DNA of 64,000 nt, from NCBI GenBank assembly GCA_910575605.1, contig CAJTEW010000015.1, positions 1 to 64,000 on the forward strand. The letters run 5' to 3'. The DNA comes from Lachnospiraceae bacterium (GTDB taxonomy: Bacteria; Bacillota; Clostridia; Lachnospirales; Lachnospiraceae). The number at the start of each line of letters is the position of its first letter. Position 1 is the first letter of the stretch. The notes under the pieces were generated by a model. That model did not search any database. It saw only the letters and a list, made by a program, of their open reading frames with translations, and was not told where the DNA came from. Both the position numbers and the translations under genes were made by a program. Shown here in pieces: positions 42,400 through 55,178 of this stretch.

Positions 42400-43565
42400 T
42401 GAGAAATCCGTTATCAAAAAAAATAGTTGGAATTGAGCCTTCAGGAATTCGTAAATTCTTCGACGTGGTCAGTGAGATGCCGGATGCAATTTCTCTTGGC
42501 GTGGGGGAGCCTGATTTTGATACGCCGTGGAGAATCCGGGAGGAAGGAATCTATTCTCTAGAGAGAGGACGTACCTTCTATACATCTAATGCAGGACTTA
42601 AGGACTTAAAGAGTGAAATCAGTAAATATTTGAAAAGAAAAATAGATGTGTCCTACGATGCAGATAAGGAAATTATTGTAACTGTCGGAGGAAGCGAGGG
42701 GATTGATATTGCTTTCCGCGCGATGCTTGACTCGGGAGATGAGGTGCTTATTCCACAGCCGAGTTATGTGTCCTATCTTCCGTGTGCTGTGCTGGCGGAT
42801 GGCAGGCCGGTGGCGATTCCGCTTCAAGAGAAAAATGAGTTCAGGCTTACAAGGGATGAGCTTGAGGCGGCTATTACACCAAAGACAAAGATACTTGTAC
42901 TGCCATTTCCTAATAATCCAACAGGTGCAGTTATGACAAGAGAGGATTTGGAGCCGATTGCAGAGGTTGTAAAAAAGCATGATATTTTTGTACTTTCAGA
43001 TGAAATATATTCGGAGCTTACCTATAAAGATAAACATGTTTCCATTGCATCTCTTCCGGGAATGAGGGAAAGGACACTGGTAATTAATGGATTTTCCAAG
43101 GCCTTTGCAATGACAGGATGGAGGCTGGGGTATGTATGTGCTCCGAAACAGATAGCAGAACAGATGCTTAAGATTCATCAGTATGCAATTCTGTGTGCAC
43201 CTACAAACAGCCAGTATGCGGCAATAGAGGCGTTAAGGCACTGCGAAGATGAGGTACAAAAGATGCGTACGGCATATAACCAGAGACGAAGATTTTTGAT
43301 GCATGAGTTTAAAAGGATGCAGCTTGATTGTTTTGAGCCTTTTGGCGCCTTCTACGTATTTCCTAATATACAGGAGTTTGGCATGAGCTCCGAGGAGTTT
43401 GCTACAAGACTTCTTCAGGAGGAAAAGGTGGCAGTTGTGCCGGGAAGTGCATTTGGAGAAAGCGGAGAAGGCTTTATACGAGTGTCTTATGCCTATTCTT
43501 TGGAGGATTTAAAGGAAGCAATCGGAAGGCTGGGAAGATTTGTAGACAGGATGAGAAACCGGTAG
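42399..43565 (+). CDS. PLP-dependent class I/II aminotransferase
   Basis: 388 aa. Motifs include LGVGEPDFDTP, PFPNNPTGAVM, SDEIYSELTY and NGFSKAFAMTGWRLGY with Schiff-base Lys234. The group includes AspC-, PatA- and aromatic-type transaminases. It is translationally coupled to an Lrp-type regulator, a common arrangement for amino acid catabolic aminotransferases. The precise amino acid cannot be read from the sequence. Confidence 0.93.
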   Translation: MRNPLSKKIVGIEPSGIRKFFDVVSEMPDAISLGVGEPDFDTPWRIREEGIYSLERGRTFYTSNAGLKDLKSEISKYLKRKIDVSYDADKEIIVTVGGSEGIDIAFRAMLDSGDEVLIPQPSYVSYLPCAVLADGRPVAIPLQEKNEFRLTRDELEAAITPKTKILVLPFPNNPTGAVMTREDLEPIAEVVKKHDIFVLSDEIYSELTYKDKHVSIASLPGMRERTLVINGFSKAFAMTGWRLGYVCAPKQIAEQMLKIHQYAILCAPTNSQYAAIEALRHCEDEVQKMRTAYNQRRRFLMHEFKRMQLDCFEPFGAFYVFPNIQEFGMSSEEFATRLLQEEKVAVVPGSAFGESGEGFIRVSYAYSLEDLKEAIGRLGRFVDRMRNR

Positions 43566-43591
43566 AAAATCCCCTAAAATGGAGGGAGAGT

Positions 43592-45163
43592 ATGGCGCAG
43601 GTAAAAGGAATGAGTGCGGGTGCTTCGGCTGTATTTGCTGCAGAGGCCGGAGCAAGAGCAGCACAGAAGGCTTCAGAGGCAGAGGCGGGGCAGGCGCTTC
43701 TTACGGCGGCAGTGAAGCAGAGTGAGAAAGAGAAAAAAGAGCTGGAGCAGAAGCAGGAAGAAAGGAGTGAGGAGCGCAGGGAAAACGCTCATAAGGATAC
43801 ACCAGAGCTTTCTAAGCAGAGCAAATGGTTTGCTGCAGAAGGGAAGTTTTTGGAGCAGGAAAACGTGAAATGGGATATTACCATGGAGGAAGAAATCTGG
43901 AAGGCATTTTTAAACTGGCTGCCAGGTAAGACAGACTCTCTTTCGGCGCAGTTTGAGGAGCTTTCTAAGCTTTATCTTGCACTTCTTTCTGCAATTCTTA
44001 TTCATACAATGGGTGATGAGCAGGCGGCTCAGAAGCAGCTTTTAGATGAAATTATGGCAGAGAAGTTAAGCCTCCTTCTTGATGCGGATTTGAAAGAGAT
44101 TATTACTATGCTTGAGGAGGCCGGACAGAAGGAGACGGTAGATATGATTAAGGCAAGTGTGTATAAGCAGACTACCGGCGAAAATGTATCCGGAAGGGCC
44201 GCCAGTGCATTTATATCTCGGGGAAGAATGGCTTCCACAGGAAATGCCCGCCTTTTTATGCCTGAGACAGCCTCGGCGGGGAGAGAAGAAACAGGTGTGC
44301 TCTATAAAAGGACAGGCGGCAGAAATATACAGGTCAATGAAGAGTTCCGTGCGTTTAAATATACTGGAGAGCAGCAGATAAGCCAGAGAAACTCTGTTTT
44401 GAGTGCTTCGCCGGGAAGAGAAGCCGGCGGGGCGTTTTATGGCCGGGGTACCACATATACCGGGAAGGAGCTCCAGGCGGCGAACCGTTTTGCCAGCCAT
44501 GTGACAGGGAGTGGAAATCTTTTAAAGAGTACGGAAATCACAGCGAAAAATGACGAGGTGACAGGATATCTTGCGGCGGTTACTGCCATTAAGGGGCAGG
44601 TTTATGCAGAAAATGCAGGTAGGGAAAATGCATTGAAGGTTCCTGTTAAAAGCGCTCTCAATCAGTTTATCGATTATTATCTAAGCCAGAAAGGTGTATA
44701 TAAAACTTATTATTATACAACTAATGTATATGAGCGGACAAGGAGCGCACAGAAGGCCATGGAAGAAGGCCTGGAATATGCATATAAGCAGTTTCTCGAA
44801 AAGAAAAACGATGAGGCGTACCATAGGCAGGCTGTATATTCCAAGCAGGCCGGTTTTTTTCATGAGTTAGGAAAAAATATGAGCATGGAGGAAGATTTAA
44901 GAAGGGGGCTTTTGCTTTTGGAAAAAAACTGGCGGGAATTTCTTAAGTCTATCGGGGAAGAGGACAGGAAAGAGTTCCTTGTGGCGCTGCAGAAGTATAG
45001 TATCTGGGGTGAGTTAATAAGGCCAGAGAACAGAAGAGAAGAGCAGAAAGAAAAACCGCGGGATGTAAAGCGGGAACGGATGATGATGGCACAGATTATT
45101 GCGCTGGCTGCAATAGGGGCGGCGTATGTAGTGTATAAGCTGTTGGGGACGGGGTATTTTTAA
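43592..45163 (+). CDS. Unknown protein with alanine-rich coiled coil and C-terminal membrane anchor
   Basis: 523 aa. Residues 1-75 are Ala/Glu/Lys-rich helix (GASAVFAAEAGARAAQKASE). The middle is mostly helical with no motif I recognise. The end has one membrane helix (MAQIIALAAIGAAYVVYKLL). There is no signal peptide, so this is a tail-anchored topology. The last codons and stop lie in a palindromic repeat, giving the tail GTGYF. GGAGGGAG precedes the ATG. It could belong to the preceding aminotransferase operon, but its function is unknown. Confidence 0.7.
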   Translation: MAQVKGMSAGASAVFAAEAGARAAQKASEAEAGQALLTAAVKQSEKEKKELEQKQEERSEERRENAHKDTPELSKQSKWFAAEGKFLEQENVKWDITMEEEIWKAFLNWLPGKTDSLSAQFEELSKLYLALLSAILIHTMGDEQAAQKQLLDEIMAEKLSLLLDADLKEIITMLEEAGQKETVDMIKASVYKQTTGENVSGRAASAFISRGRMASTGNARLFMPETASAGREETGVLYKRTGGRNIQVNEEFRAFKYTGEQQISQRNSVLSASPGREAGGAFYGRGTTYTGKELQAANRFASHVTGSGNLLKSTEITAKNDEVTGYLAAVTAIKGQVYAENAGRENALKVPVKSALNQFIDYYLSQKGVYKTYYYTTNVYERTRSAQKAMEEGLEYAYKQFLEKKNDEAYHRQAVYSKQAGFFHELGKNMSMEEDLRRGLLLLEKNWREFLKSIGEEDRKEFLVALQKYSIWGELIRPENRREEQKEKPRDVKRERMMMAQIIALAAIGAAYVVYKLLGTGYF

Positions 45164-45187
45164 AAATACCCCGTCCCCAACAGCTTA
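45136..45187. repeat. 26-bp perfect palindrome of the GGGGAC family between convergent genes
   Basis: Arms 45136-45161 and 45162-45187 are exact reverse complements, containing TTGGGGACGGGGTATTTTT. The element includes the stop codons of both flanking genes (TAA at 45161-45163 on +, TAA at 45187-45185 on -). It can form a strong bidirectional terminator. Confidence 0.9.
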
Positions 45188-46336
45188 CAGCATTTCAATG
45201 AATGCCGTAATACGTGTGTTTAGCTGTCCTACATCTGCCTGTGAGTAATCTGTTTCTACACTGATGTATGGAATATGTTTTTCTTCATTTACAAATTTCC
45301 GAATCGCCCGTGTCTCTACATTGTATGTATGACAGGCCTGCAGTGTCATTTCCACAACGCCGTCTACCTTGTACTCGTCAATCAGTCTGCCAAGCAGCTC
45401 AAGGCGGTTCGGGTTTGGGGTCATAACAGAGCAGCCGATATTCAGATAACGTCTTGCAAGTGCATCGTAAACATCCGGGTTATCCTCATCCACAAGCTTG
45501 TCAATAGATTTTGCTCCCGAGCAGCTTTCATATGTAACAACGATTCCGCCATTGTCCTCTACTGCACGGATAACTTTCTCAGTAGCGCCTCCAATCGGAC
45601 ATCCTGTAATCAGGATACGGGGCTTTTTTTCTTCCATTTTGCCTTCTGCATACTCCTGCTTAATCTTTGCAACAAGAGCATCAACCTCGGCGGGAATGGC
45701 TTTTTTATCAAACTTAAATGTGCTGCCGTAGAAAACTTTGAAAAGATTCTGTCCTTTAATAGGTGCAGGGTCGTTCTTCATGAGCTCATACATATTTTTT
45801 AAAGAACGTCTTACATCGTTGCTGATTTTAATCGCTTCCCGTATATCATCTTCAGTAATTGTAATGTCAAATTTTTTCTCCAAGTATTCTTTAAAACGGA
45901 TGATTTCATTTTTCCAAAGTACCAAAGCATCCTCGCGCTGGGTATTTGGAAGCTCCATAATATATACATCCTTGAATTCAGACATATACTCATACATTTT
46001 TTTCTTTCCGTCGCAGGTTGTCTCCCCTACAACTACATCAGAAAAATAGAAGAAAGGACACTTGTCTGTTATTGCAAATCCATAGCTGGACTTAATGAGC
46101 GGGCATAAATTCTTTGGAAGGTCCTTTTCCGCAACTGCAATTGTCTCGTCTGATGTGGAGCAGAGACTTACAGAAGCAGCCCCCATAGCTGTTGCAATCT
46201 CCTGCGGGAAATAGGTGCAGTAGGAACCGATGACCGGGACGCCGGCATCCTTTAATTTTTTTACGCCAAGAAAGGAATTCTTGCGCTGCTCTGCAAATTC
46301 CTCAAATACTTCTGGCAAATCTTTAATTATCTCCAT
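45185..46336 (-). CDS. yjiM: Double-cubane cluster protein/YjiM-like 2-hydroxyacyl-CoA dehydratase family protein
   Basis: 383 aa from the ATG at 46336, which follows AAGGAGG; an upstream in-frame ATG at 46381 lacks such a site. The sequence closely follows E. coli YjiM as I recall it: GSYCTYFPQEIATA, LCPLIKSSYGFAITDKCPFF, VVGETTCDGKKKMYEYM, ITGCPIGGATEKVIRA and LQACHTYNVE. The family carries a [8Fe-9S] double-cubane cluster and catalyses ATP-dependent low-potential reductions of small molecules. A dedicated ATPase activator is normally needed and is not encoded here. Confidence 0.85.
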   Translation of the reverse strand: MEIIKDLPEVFEEFAEQRKNSFLGVKKLKDAGVPVIGSYCTYFPQEIATAMGAASVSLCSTSDETIAVAEKDLPKNLCPLIKSSYGFAITDKCPFFYFSDVVVGETTCDGKKKMYEYMSEFKDVYIMELPNTQREDALVLWKNEIIRFKEYLEKKFDITITEDDIREAIKISNDVRRSLKNMYELMKNDPAPIKGQNLFKVFYGSTFKFDKKAIPAEVDALVAKIKQEYAEGKMEEKKPRILITGCPIGGATEKVIRAVEDNGGIVVTYESCSGAKSIDKLVDEDNPDVYDALARRYLNIGCSVMTPNPNRLELLGRLIDEYKVDGVVEMTLQACHTYNVETRAIRKFVNEEKHIPYISVETDYSQADVGQLNTRITAFIEML

Positions 46337-46556
46337 AAAAATGTTTCCTCCTTGTGTGTTGTCACTATTATTATCTATCATAACATTCGTGAGGAATTCT
46401 GAATAATTGAAAAATATAATGAAAGATATGTATTATAGAAAAAAGCTATAAGATATTAATCTATATATTGCCTTCTAAAAGACTTTTACTATTTATAGTA
46501 TTTCTGTCTGTAAAATGATATAATAAAACAATACGTAAATATAAAAGGAGAGAATT

Positions 46557-47048
46557 ATGCTTAACATTGTCTTACATGAGCCGGAGATACCGGCCAACAC
46601 AGGCAACATTGGCCGTACCTGCGTCGCGGCGGATACACGTCTCCACCTCATTGAGCCGCTTGGTTTCCGCCTGAACGAAAAGAGTCTTAAGCGCGCCGGG
46701 ATGGATTATTGGAATAAGCTTCAGGTTGCTACATATATTGACTATGAGGATTTTTTAAACCGGAATCCGGGGGCCAAGATTTATATGGCAACGACGAAGG
46801 CGCAGAAGCTGTATACAGAGGTAAATTATGAGCCGGACGCATATATTATGTTCGGAAAGGAAAGCGCGGGAATACCGGAGGAAATTTTGGTGAAACATAA
46901 GGAGGAATGTATCAGAATACCTATGACAGGAGACATCCGCTCCTTAAACTTAAGCAATTCTGTGTCTATTGTTCTTTATGAGGCACTAAGGCAGAATCAG
47001 TTTTTGGGTATGAATCTCACAGGGCAGCTTCACAGGCTTTCATGGTAA
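46557..47048 (+). CDS. trmL: tRNA (cytidine(34)-2'-O)-methyltransferase
   Basis: 163 aa SPOUT methyltransferase. The N-terminal LHEPEIPANTGNIGRTC, the middle IMFGKESAGIPEEI and the C-terminal knot IPMTGDIRSLNLSNSVSIV are the three family signatures. It methylates the wobble position of tRNA-Leu. AAGGAG precedes the ATG, and a TATAAT box lies at 46519-46524. Confidence 0.95.
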   Translation: MLNIVLHEPEIPANTGNIGRTCVAADTRLHLIEPLGFRLNEKSLKRAGMDYWNKLQVATYIDYEDFLNRNPGAKIYMATTKAQKLYTEVNYEPDAYIMFGKESAGIPEEILVKHKEECIRIPMTGDIRSLNLSNSVSIVLYEALRQNQFLGMNLTGQLHRLSW

Positions 47049-47134
47049 GGAGGGTGATTTTGGCGATATTTGATAATTAAAGAAGAGATAATTTAAAGAT
47101 ATATGATATATAATAAGAAAAAACCATAAATTTC

Positions 47135-47163
47135 TAGACTTTCCAGTAAAAAAAGTTTATAAT
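47135..47163 (+). promoter_or_regulatory. Promoter of the V-ATPase operon
   Basis: TAGACT (47135-47140), a 17-nt spacer and a consensus TATAAT (47158-47163), 37 bp before the first ATPase gene. The -35 box is moderate. A tiny reading frame after trmL (GTG 47054, 8 codons) is not considered a gene. Confidence 0.6.
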
Positions 47164-47199
47164 TTGTAAAGTAGGAATTGAAAGAAAGGTGGTGAAGGA

Positions 47200-47508
47200 A
47201 TGGTAGAGGAAACCATCAAGACTATCAAGGAGACAGAGAGTGAAGCTGAAAGAATCCTAAAGGAAGCTGACGAGAAATGTGCTGCTATTCTGGAAGATGC
47301 CAGAAATGAGGCTGATAGTTTAAGAAAGCAGTCTGAAGCCGATGCGAAGAACAATGCGCAGGCGGCCCTTGATATGGAAAAACAGACTGGGGAAAAGTCC
47401 ATACAGGATGCTCTTGCGGGAGTAGAAAGTGAAATTTTGGTCTTGAAGGAAAAGGCAAGAGCAAAAGAAAGCGAAGTAATATCAGCAGTTATTGCGGAGC
47501 TTGTTTAA
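47200..47508 (+). CDS. ntpF: V-type ATPase peripheral stalk subunit H/G
   Basis: 102 aa, entirely coiled coil (ETESEAERILKEADEKCAAI, then RKQSEADAKNNAQ). It corresponds to NtpF/AhaH, the partner of subunit E in the peripheral stalk. AAAGGTGG precedes the ATG. First gene of the operon. Confidence 0.8.
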   Translation: MVEETIKTIKETESEAERILKEADEKCAAILEDARNEADSLRKQSEADAKNNAQAALDMEKQTGEKSIQDALAGVESEILVLKEKARAKESEVISAVIAELV

Positions 47509-47543
47509 AAACAGAAAATATGTAGAAAAGGAGGGATGCGGCT

Positions 47544-50047
<2,504 letters not shown>

Positions 50048-50089
50048 GATGACAGGAGTAAAAAGAATAGGAAAAGGAGTGCGTAAGTT

Positions 50090-50683
50090 ATGGCTGGAAT
50101 AGATAAAATGACGAGGCAGATTCTCGAGGAAGCAAAAGCAGCTGCGCAAGCTAAGATAACGGAAGCATCTGCAAAAGCAGAAGAGATAATCAATGAAGCA
50201 AATGAAGAAGCGGCCAGAATAAGTGAAAGCATTTCCCGTAAATCTGAGACAGAGGTGGCAAATTATAAAGAGAGAGTTTTATCCTCAATCGATTTGCAGA
50301 AAAGAACGAAGATTCTTTTTGCAAAGCAGGAGCTGATTAGTGAAATTCTGGATAAATCTTATGCGTCTTTGACAGAGATGGAGGCAGATAAATATTTTGA
50401 TATGCTCCTTCGTCTGCTCGAAAAATATGCTCTGCCACAGAAGGGAGAAATCTATTTCTCATTCACAGACCTTAAGAGAATGCCGAATGGATATGAGGCA
50501 AAGATTAAGAAAGTCTCAGAAAGCAGAGGCGGAAGCCTTACTGTTTCAGAGACAGGAAGAAATATTGAGAATGGATTTGTTCTTGCTTATGGCGGTATTG
50601 AAGAGAACTGTACACTTCGGGCTTTGTTCGATGGAAAGAGAGAAAAGTTATCCGATAAGGTTCGGGAATTATTATTTGCATAA
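50090..50683 (+). CDS. ntpE: V-type ATPase peripheral stalk subunit E
   Basis: 197 aa. The N-terminal coiled coil (RQILEEAKAAAQAKITEASA) pairs with the H/G subunit, and a globular C-terminal domain contacts the catalytic head. GGAAAAGGAG precedes the ATG. Standard position between K and C. Confidence 0.9.
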   Translation: MAGIDKMTRQILEEAKAAAQAKITEASAKAEEIINEANEEAARISESISRKSETEVANYKERVLSSIDLQKRTKILFAKQELISEILDKSYASLTEMEADKYFDMLLRLLEKYALPQKGEIYFSFTDLKRMPNGYEAKIKKVSESRGGSLTVSETGRNIENGFVLAYGGIEENCTLRALFDGKREKLSDKVRELLFA

Positions 50684-50719
50684 ATGCAGCAGCAAGGAAA
50701 CGTAAGCAGGAGGAGTAAC

Positions 50720-51688
50720 ATGAGTGAACAATATACCTACGCGGTTGCGCGCATACGTGCCTTGGAGGTTGCATTATTTTCAAATGCAACAATTGACCAG
50801 CTGATTGCATGTTCCGATTATGAGCAGTGTCTTCAGTTTCTTGCTGAAAAAGGCTGGGGGGACAGTGATACCCCGGCAGAGGCGGAGGCAATACTGACCA
50901 GAGAAGAGGAAAAGATCTGGGAGGTAGTAAAGGATCTTCATGTAGATATGGAAAAATTTGATGTGTTATCTTATCCAAAACTTTTCCATAACCTGAAGGC
51001 AGCGATTAAGGATGTATGTACAGGGGAACAGGATAGACATATTTTCTATGAGGATGTGTCAATTCCGGGTGAGGCGATGCTTGAAATCGTCAGAGAAAAA
51101 GAGTTCGGAAAGCTTCCCGTGAATATGCAGCATGCAGCAGAAGAGGCGTATGAGGCAATGCTTCATACAAGAGACGGACAGCTGTGCGATATAATTATTG
51201 ACAGGGCGGCACTTGATGCAGTGTATGCGGCAGGGAAGGCGGCAAAGGATGCAATCATCCGGGACTATGCTGAGTCTACTGTAGCTGTTGCAGACATCAA
51301 GACTGCCGTGCGCTCGCAGAAAACCGCGAAGTCATTAGAATTTATGACAAGGGCAATGGCAGAATGTGACAGTGTGAGTGTGTCCCAGCTTTCGAAGGCA
51401 GCACTTAATGGAATGGACGCTATAAGAGAGTATCTTATGGGTACTGCGTATGCAGAGGGCGCAGAAGCGCTTTCTGAGTCTCCGTCCGCATTTGAGCGCT
51501 GGTGCGACAACCGCATTATTCAGACTATCAGTCCGCAGAAATATAAAGCATTTACTATAGGCCCGGTAATTGCCTATGTACTTGCAAGACAGAATGAAAT
51601 CAAAACGGTGCGAATCATTCTTTCCGGAAAGCTTAATGATCTGCCGGAGGATTCTATCCGAGAAAGGGTAAGGGAGATGTATGTATAA
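50720..51688 (+). CDS. ntpC: V-type ATPase central stalk subunit C (d-type)
   Basis: 322 aa from ATG 50720, which follows CAGGAGGAG; an in-frame ATG at 50684 would lie inside the ribosome region. Features are TYAVARIRALEVALFS at the start and FERWCDNRIIQTI with IGPVIAYVLARQNEIKTVRI at the end. It connects the rotor ring to subunits D and F. Its end overlaps subunit F by 8 bp. Confidence 0.93.
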   Translation: MSEQYTYAVARIRALEVALFSNATIDQLIACSDYEQCLQFLAEKGWGDSDTPAEAEAILTREEEKIWEVVKDLHVDMEKFDVLSYPKLFHNLKAAIKDVCTGEQDRHIFYEDVSIPGEAMLEIVREKEFGKLPVNMQHAAEEAYEAMLHTRDGQLCDIIIDRAALDAVYAAGKAAKDAIIRDYAESTVAVADIKTAVRSQKTAKSLEFMTRAMAECDSVSVSQLSKAALNGMDAIREYLMGTAYAEGAEALSESPSAFERWCDNRIIQTISPQKYKAFTIGPVIAYVLARQNEIKTVRIILSGKLNDLPEDSIRERVREMYV

Positions 51689-52001
51689 GATTGCGGTATT
51701 AGGCGATTATGACAGTATTTACGGCTTCGCAGCACTGGGTCTTGATACATTTCCGGTAAGTACCCGTGAAGAAGCTACAGAAAAGCTTACAAAACTGGCC
51801 TCCGGCGGATATGGGATTATCTATATCACCGAGAACTGGGCTTTGGAACTGAAACATGAGATAGAGAGATATCAAGAGCAGCTTACCCCGGCAATCATAC
51901 AGATTCCGGGTATTGCAGGCAATACCGGGGCAGGAATTGCAGGAGTTAAGAAATCGGTAGAGGTAGCGGTAGGCTCGGATATCCTATTTTCGCAGGAATA
52001 A
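51681..52001 (+). CDS. ntpG: V-type ATPase subunit F (NtpG)
   Basis: 106 aa with the typical Rossmann-like pattern KIAVLGDYDSIYGFAALGLD and IIYITENWA. It binds subunit D in the central shaft. Overlap with subunit C indicates translational coupling. Confidence 0.93.
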   Translation: MYKIAVLGDYDSIYGFAALGLDTFPVSTREEATEKLTKLASGGYGIIYITENWALELKHEIERYQEQLTPAIIQIPGIAGNTGAGIAGVKKSVEVAVGSDILFSQE

Positions 52002-52028
52002 TAATGAAAGGTAAGGTGATTCGTCCAA

Positions 52029-53798
52029 ATGAGTAGTACAGGTACGATAAAAAAAGTAGCAGGACCGCTGGTCATTGCGTCCGGCATGCGTGATGCGAAC
52101 ATGTCTGACGTTGTACGTGTAAGTAAGCAGCGTCTGATTGGAGAAATCATCGAGATGCACGGAGACGAGGCATCCATTCAGGTATATGAGGAGACGTCCG
52201 GACTTGGCCCTGGTGAGCCGGTAGAGTCTACAGGCGCTCCTATGTCCGTTGAACTGGGCCCTGGTCTTATCACAAGCATTTATGATGGAATCCAGCGTCC
52301 TCTTGACGATATTATGAAGGTTTCAGGAAATAACCTGCAGCGTGGTGTTGAGGTTGCTTCCCTTAAGAGAGATAAGAAGTGGAAATTTGTTCCGACGGTG
52401 AAGGCAGGAGAAGAGGTAGAGGCAGGAGATATTATTGGTACTGTTCAGGAGACTGCAGTTGTGGAGCAGAAGATTATGGTTCCTTACGGAGTATCAGGAA
52501 CAGTAAAGGAGATTAAATCCGGTGAGTTTACCGTAGAAGAGGTTGTGGCCGTTGTGGAGACAAAGGACGGCGATAAGGAGCTTACCATGATGCAGAAGTG
52601 GCCGGTTCGTAAAGGGCGTCCATATGTAAAGAAGCTTCCTCTTGATGCGCCGCTTGTTACAGGCCAGAGAGTTGTCGATATGTTCTTCCCTATTGCAAAG
52701 GGTGGTGTTGCAGCAGTTCCGGGGCCATTCGGAAGCGGCAAGACAGTTATTCAACATCAGCTTGCAAAATGGGCTGAGGCTGACATTGTAGTGTATATTG
52801 GCTGCGGTGAGCGTGGAAATGAGATGACAGACGTTCTTAACGAGTTCCCGGAGCTTAAGGATCCGAAGACTGGCCGTTCTCTTATGGAAAGAACGGTTCT
52901 GATTGCAAATACTTCCGATATGCCTTTTGCAGCCCGTGAGGCTTCTATCTATACAGGTATTACAATTGCAGAGTATTTCCGTGATATGGGATATTCCGTA
53001 GCGCTTATGGCAGACTCTACCTCCCGCTGGGCTGAGGCTCTCCGTGAGATGTCAGGACGTCTGGAGGAAATGCCTGGTGAAGAAGGCTACCCTGCATATC
53101 TTGGTTCAAGACTTGCAGAGTTTTACGAGAGAGCAGGACGTGTTATCTCTCTTGGAAAAGAGGGAAGAGAGGGCGCGCTGTCTGTTATTGGCGCCGTATC
53201 GCCTCCGGGTGGAGATACTTCTGAACCGGTTTCACAGGCAACGCTTCGTATCGTAAAGGTGTTCTGGGGACTGGATTCAGCTCTCGCATATAAGAGACAT
53301 TTCCCAGCTATTAATTGGCTGACAAGTTACTCACTGTATCTTGATAATATGCAGGACTGGTTTAATGGAACTGTTTCAGAGGACTGGATGGAAGGGCGTC
53401 AGAAGATGATGAGCCTTCTTACTGAGGAAGCGGCTCTTGAGGAAATTGTTCAGATGGTAGGTATGGACGCGTTGTCACCGATTGACCGTCTGAAGATGGA
53501 AGCTGCCCGCTCTATCCGTGAGGACTTCCTGCATCAGAACTCCTTCCATGATGTGGATACTTATACGCCGCTTAGGAAGCAGTATCTTATGATGAAGCTG
53601 GTGCTTGCATTCTATGAGCAGTCTTCCGAGGCGCTTTCTAAAGGCGCATCTATGAAGGAGCTTCTTGGAATGGAAGTAAGAGAGAGAATCGGACGTTATA
53701 AATATACTACGGCAGAGAATATTGAGACAGAATATGAGAAGATTAAGAGTGAATTAAACGCAGAAATCGCAGGTGCGTTTGGGAAGGAGGACTTCTAA
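52029..53798 (+). CDS. ntpA: V-type ATPase catalytic subunit A
   Basis: 589 aa. The P-loop GPFGSGKT (232-239, Lys238), [12 protein letters not shown] and [20 protein letters not shown] are diagnostic. The non-homologous insert of A subunits precedes the P-loop. It hydrolyses ATP to drive sodium export, or makes ATP in reverse. No intein is seen. Subunit B follows after 2 bp. Confidence 0.97.
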   Translation: MSSTGTIKKVAGPLVIASGMRDANMSDVVRVSKQRLIGEIIEMHGDEASIQVYEETSGLGPGEPVESTGAPMSVELGPGLITSIYDGIQRPLDDIMKVSGNNLQRGVEVASLKRDKKWKFVPTVKAGEEVEAGDIIGTVQETAVVEQKIMVPYGVSGTVKEIKSGEFTVEEVVAVVETKDGDKELTMMQKWPVRKGRPYVKKLPLDAPLVTGQRVVDMFFPIAKGGVAAVPGPFGSGKTVIQHQLAKWAEADIVVYIGCGERGNEMTDVLNEFPELKDPKTGRSLMERTVLIANTSDMPFAAREASIYTGITIAEYFRDMGYSVALMADSTSRWAEALREMSGRLEEMPGEEGYPAYLGSRLAEFYERAGRVISLGKEGREGALSVIGAVSPPGGDTSEPVSQATLRIVKVFWGLDSALAYKRHFPAINWLTSYSLYLDNMQDWFNGTVSEDWMEGRQKMMSLLTEEAALEEIVQMVGMDALSPIDRLKMEAARSIREDFLHQNSFHDVDTYTPLRKQYLMMKLVLAFYEQSSEALSKGASMKELLGMEVRERIGRYKYTTAENIETEYEKIKSELNAEIAGAFGKEDF

Positions 53799-53800
53799 TT

Positions 53801-55171
53801 ATGCCAAAGGAATATAGAACCATACAGGAAGTTGCCGGACCGCTTATGATGGTAAAGGGCGTAGAGGGCGTCGCATATGATGAGCTTGGTGAAATTGAGC
53901 TTGCCAGCGGCGAGAGACGCCGTTGTAAGGTACTGGAGGTAGATGGAAGCGATGTTGTCGTACAGCTTTTCGAGAATGCCAGCGGTATTAACTTAAGCAA
54001 CAGTAAAGTACGTTTCCTTGGAAAGAGCATGGAGCTTGGAGTTTCCGGCGATATGCTGGGGCGTGTATTTGATGGACTGGGACGTCCGATTGACGATGGT
54101 CCTGAAATTCTCCCAGAGGAAAGAAGAGATATTAACGGTCTGCCTATGAATCCGGCGGCGCGCGTATATCCGGAGGAATTTATCCAGACAGGTGTATCTG
54201 CCATCGACGGATTGAATACGCTGGTCCGCGGACAGAAGCTGCCAATCTTCTCCTGTTCCGGTCTGCCGCATTCACAGCTTGCAGCCCAGATTGCAAGGCA
54301 GGCGAAGGTTCGCGGAACGGATGAGAACTTTGCCGTTGTATTTGCTGCAATGGGTATCACTTTTGAGGAGTCAAACTATTTTATTGAGTCCTTCAAGGAG
54401 ACGGGAGCTATTGACAGAACTGTACTGTTTATTAACCTGGCAAATAACCCGGCAGTTGAGCGTATTTCCACACCGCGTATGGCGCTGACCGCTGCAGAGT
54501 ATCTTGCATTTGAGAAAGATATGCACGTACTTGTTATTTTAACAGATATTACAAACTATGCGGATGCTCTTCGTGAGATTTCCGCTGCTAAGAAGGAAGT
54601 TCCGGGCCGTCGTGGTTATCCGGGATATATGTATACAGACCTTGCAACTATGTATGAGAGAGCAGGCCGTCAGAGAGGCAAGAACGGAAGTATCACCATG
54701 ATTCCGATTCTGACTATGCCCGAGGATGATAAGACTCACCCGATTCCTGACCTTACAGGATATATCACAGAGGGACAGGTAATCTTAAGCCGTGAGTTAT
54801 ATCGTAAGGGCTTACAGCCGCCGATCGATGTATTACCTTCACTTTCCCGTCTTAAGGACAAAGGTATAGGCGAGGGCAAGACAAGAGCAGACCACTCTAA
54901 TACAATGAACCAGTTGTTTGCAGCTTATTCCCGCGGTAAGGATGCAAAAGAGCTTATGACTATCTTGGGCGAGGCGGCTCTTACCGAGATTGATCTTAAG
55001 TATGCAGAATTCGCAGAGGCGTTTGAGAAGGAATATGTATCTCAGGGTTACAATAACGACCGCTCCATTGAAGAAACATTGGCTATCGGCTGGAAGCTTC
55101 TTTCCATGCTCCCAAGAGCAGAGCTGAAACGTATTGACGATAAATTCTTAGACGAATACTACGGAAAGTAG
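53801..55171 (+). CDS. ntpB: V-type ATPase regulatory subunit B
   Basis: 456 aa. The degenerate nucleotide site reads [16 protein letters not shown] in place of a P-loop, and [20 protein letters not shown] is conserved. It alternates with A in the hexameric head. A palindromic repeat cluster lies between this gene and subunit D, instead of the usual tight junction. Confidence 0.97.
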   Translation: MPKEYRTIQEVAGPLMMVKGVEGVAYDELGEIELASGERRRCKVLEVDGSDVVVQLFENASGINLSNSKVRFLGKSMELGVSGDMLGRVFDGLGRPIDDGPEILPEERRDINGLPMNPAARVYPEEFIQTGVSAIDGLNTLVRGQKLPIFSCSGLPHSQLAAQIARQAKVRGTDENFAVVFAAMGITFEESNYFIESFKETGAIDRTVLFINLANNPAVERISTPRMALTAAEYLAFEKDMHVLVILTDITNYADALREISAAKKEVPGRRGYPGYMYTDLATMYERAGRQRGKNGSITMIPILTMPEDDKTHPIPDLTGYITEGQVILSRELYRKGLQPPIDVLPSLSRLKDKGIGEGKTRADHSNTMNQLFAAYSRGKDAKELMTILGEAALTEIDLKYAEFAEAFEKEYVSQGYNNDRSIEETLAIGWKLLSMLPRAELKRIDDKFLDEYYGK

Positions 55172-55178
55172 TGGAACA

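Noticed and set aside
47054-47080. Eight-codon reading frame with AAGGAGG after trmL
   Set aside because: It is too short to be a supported gene. It may be a remnant start site.
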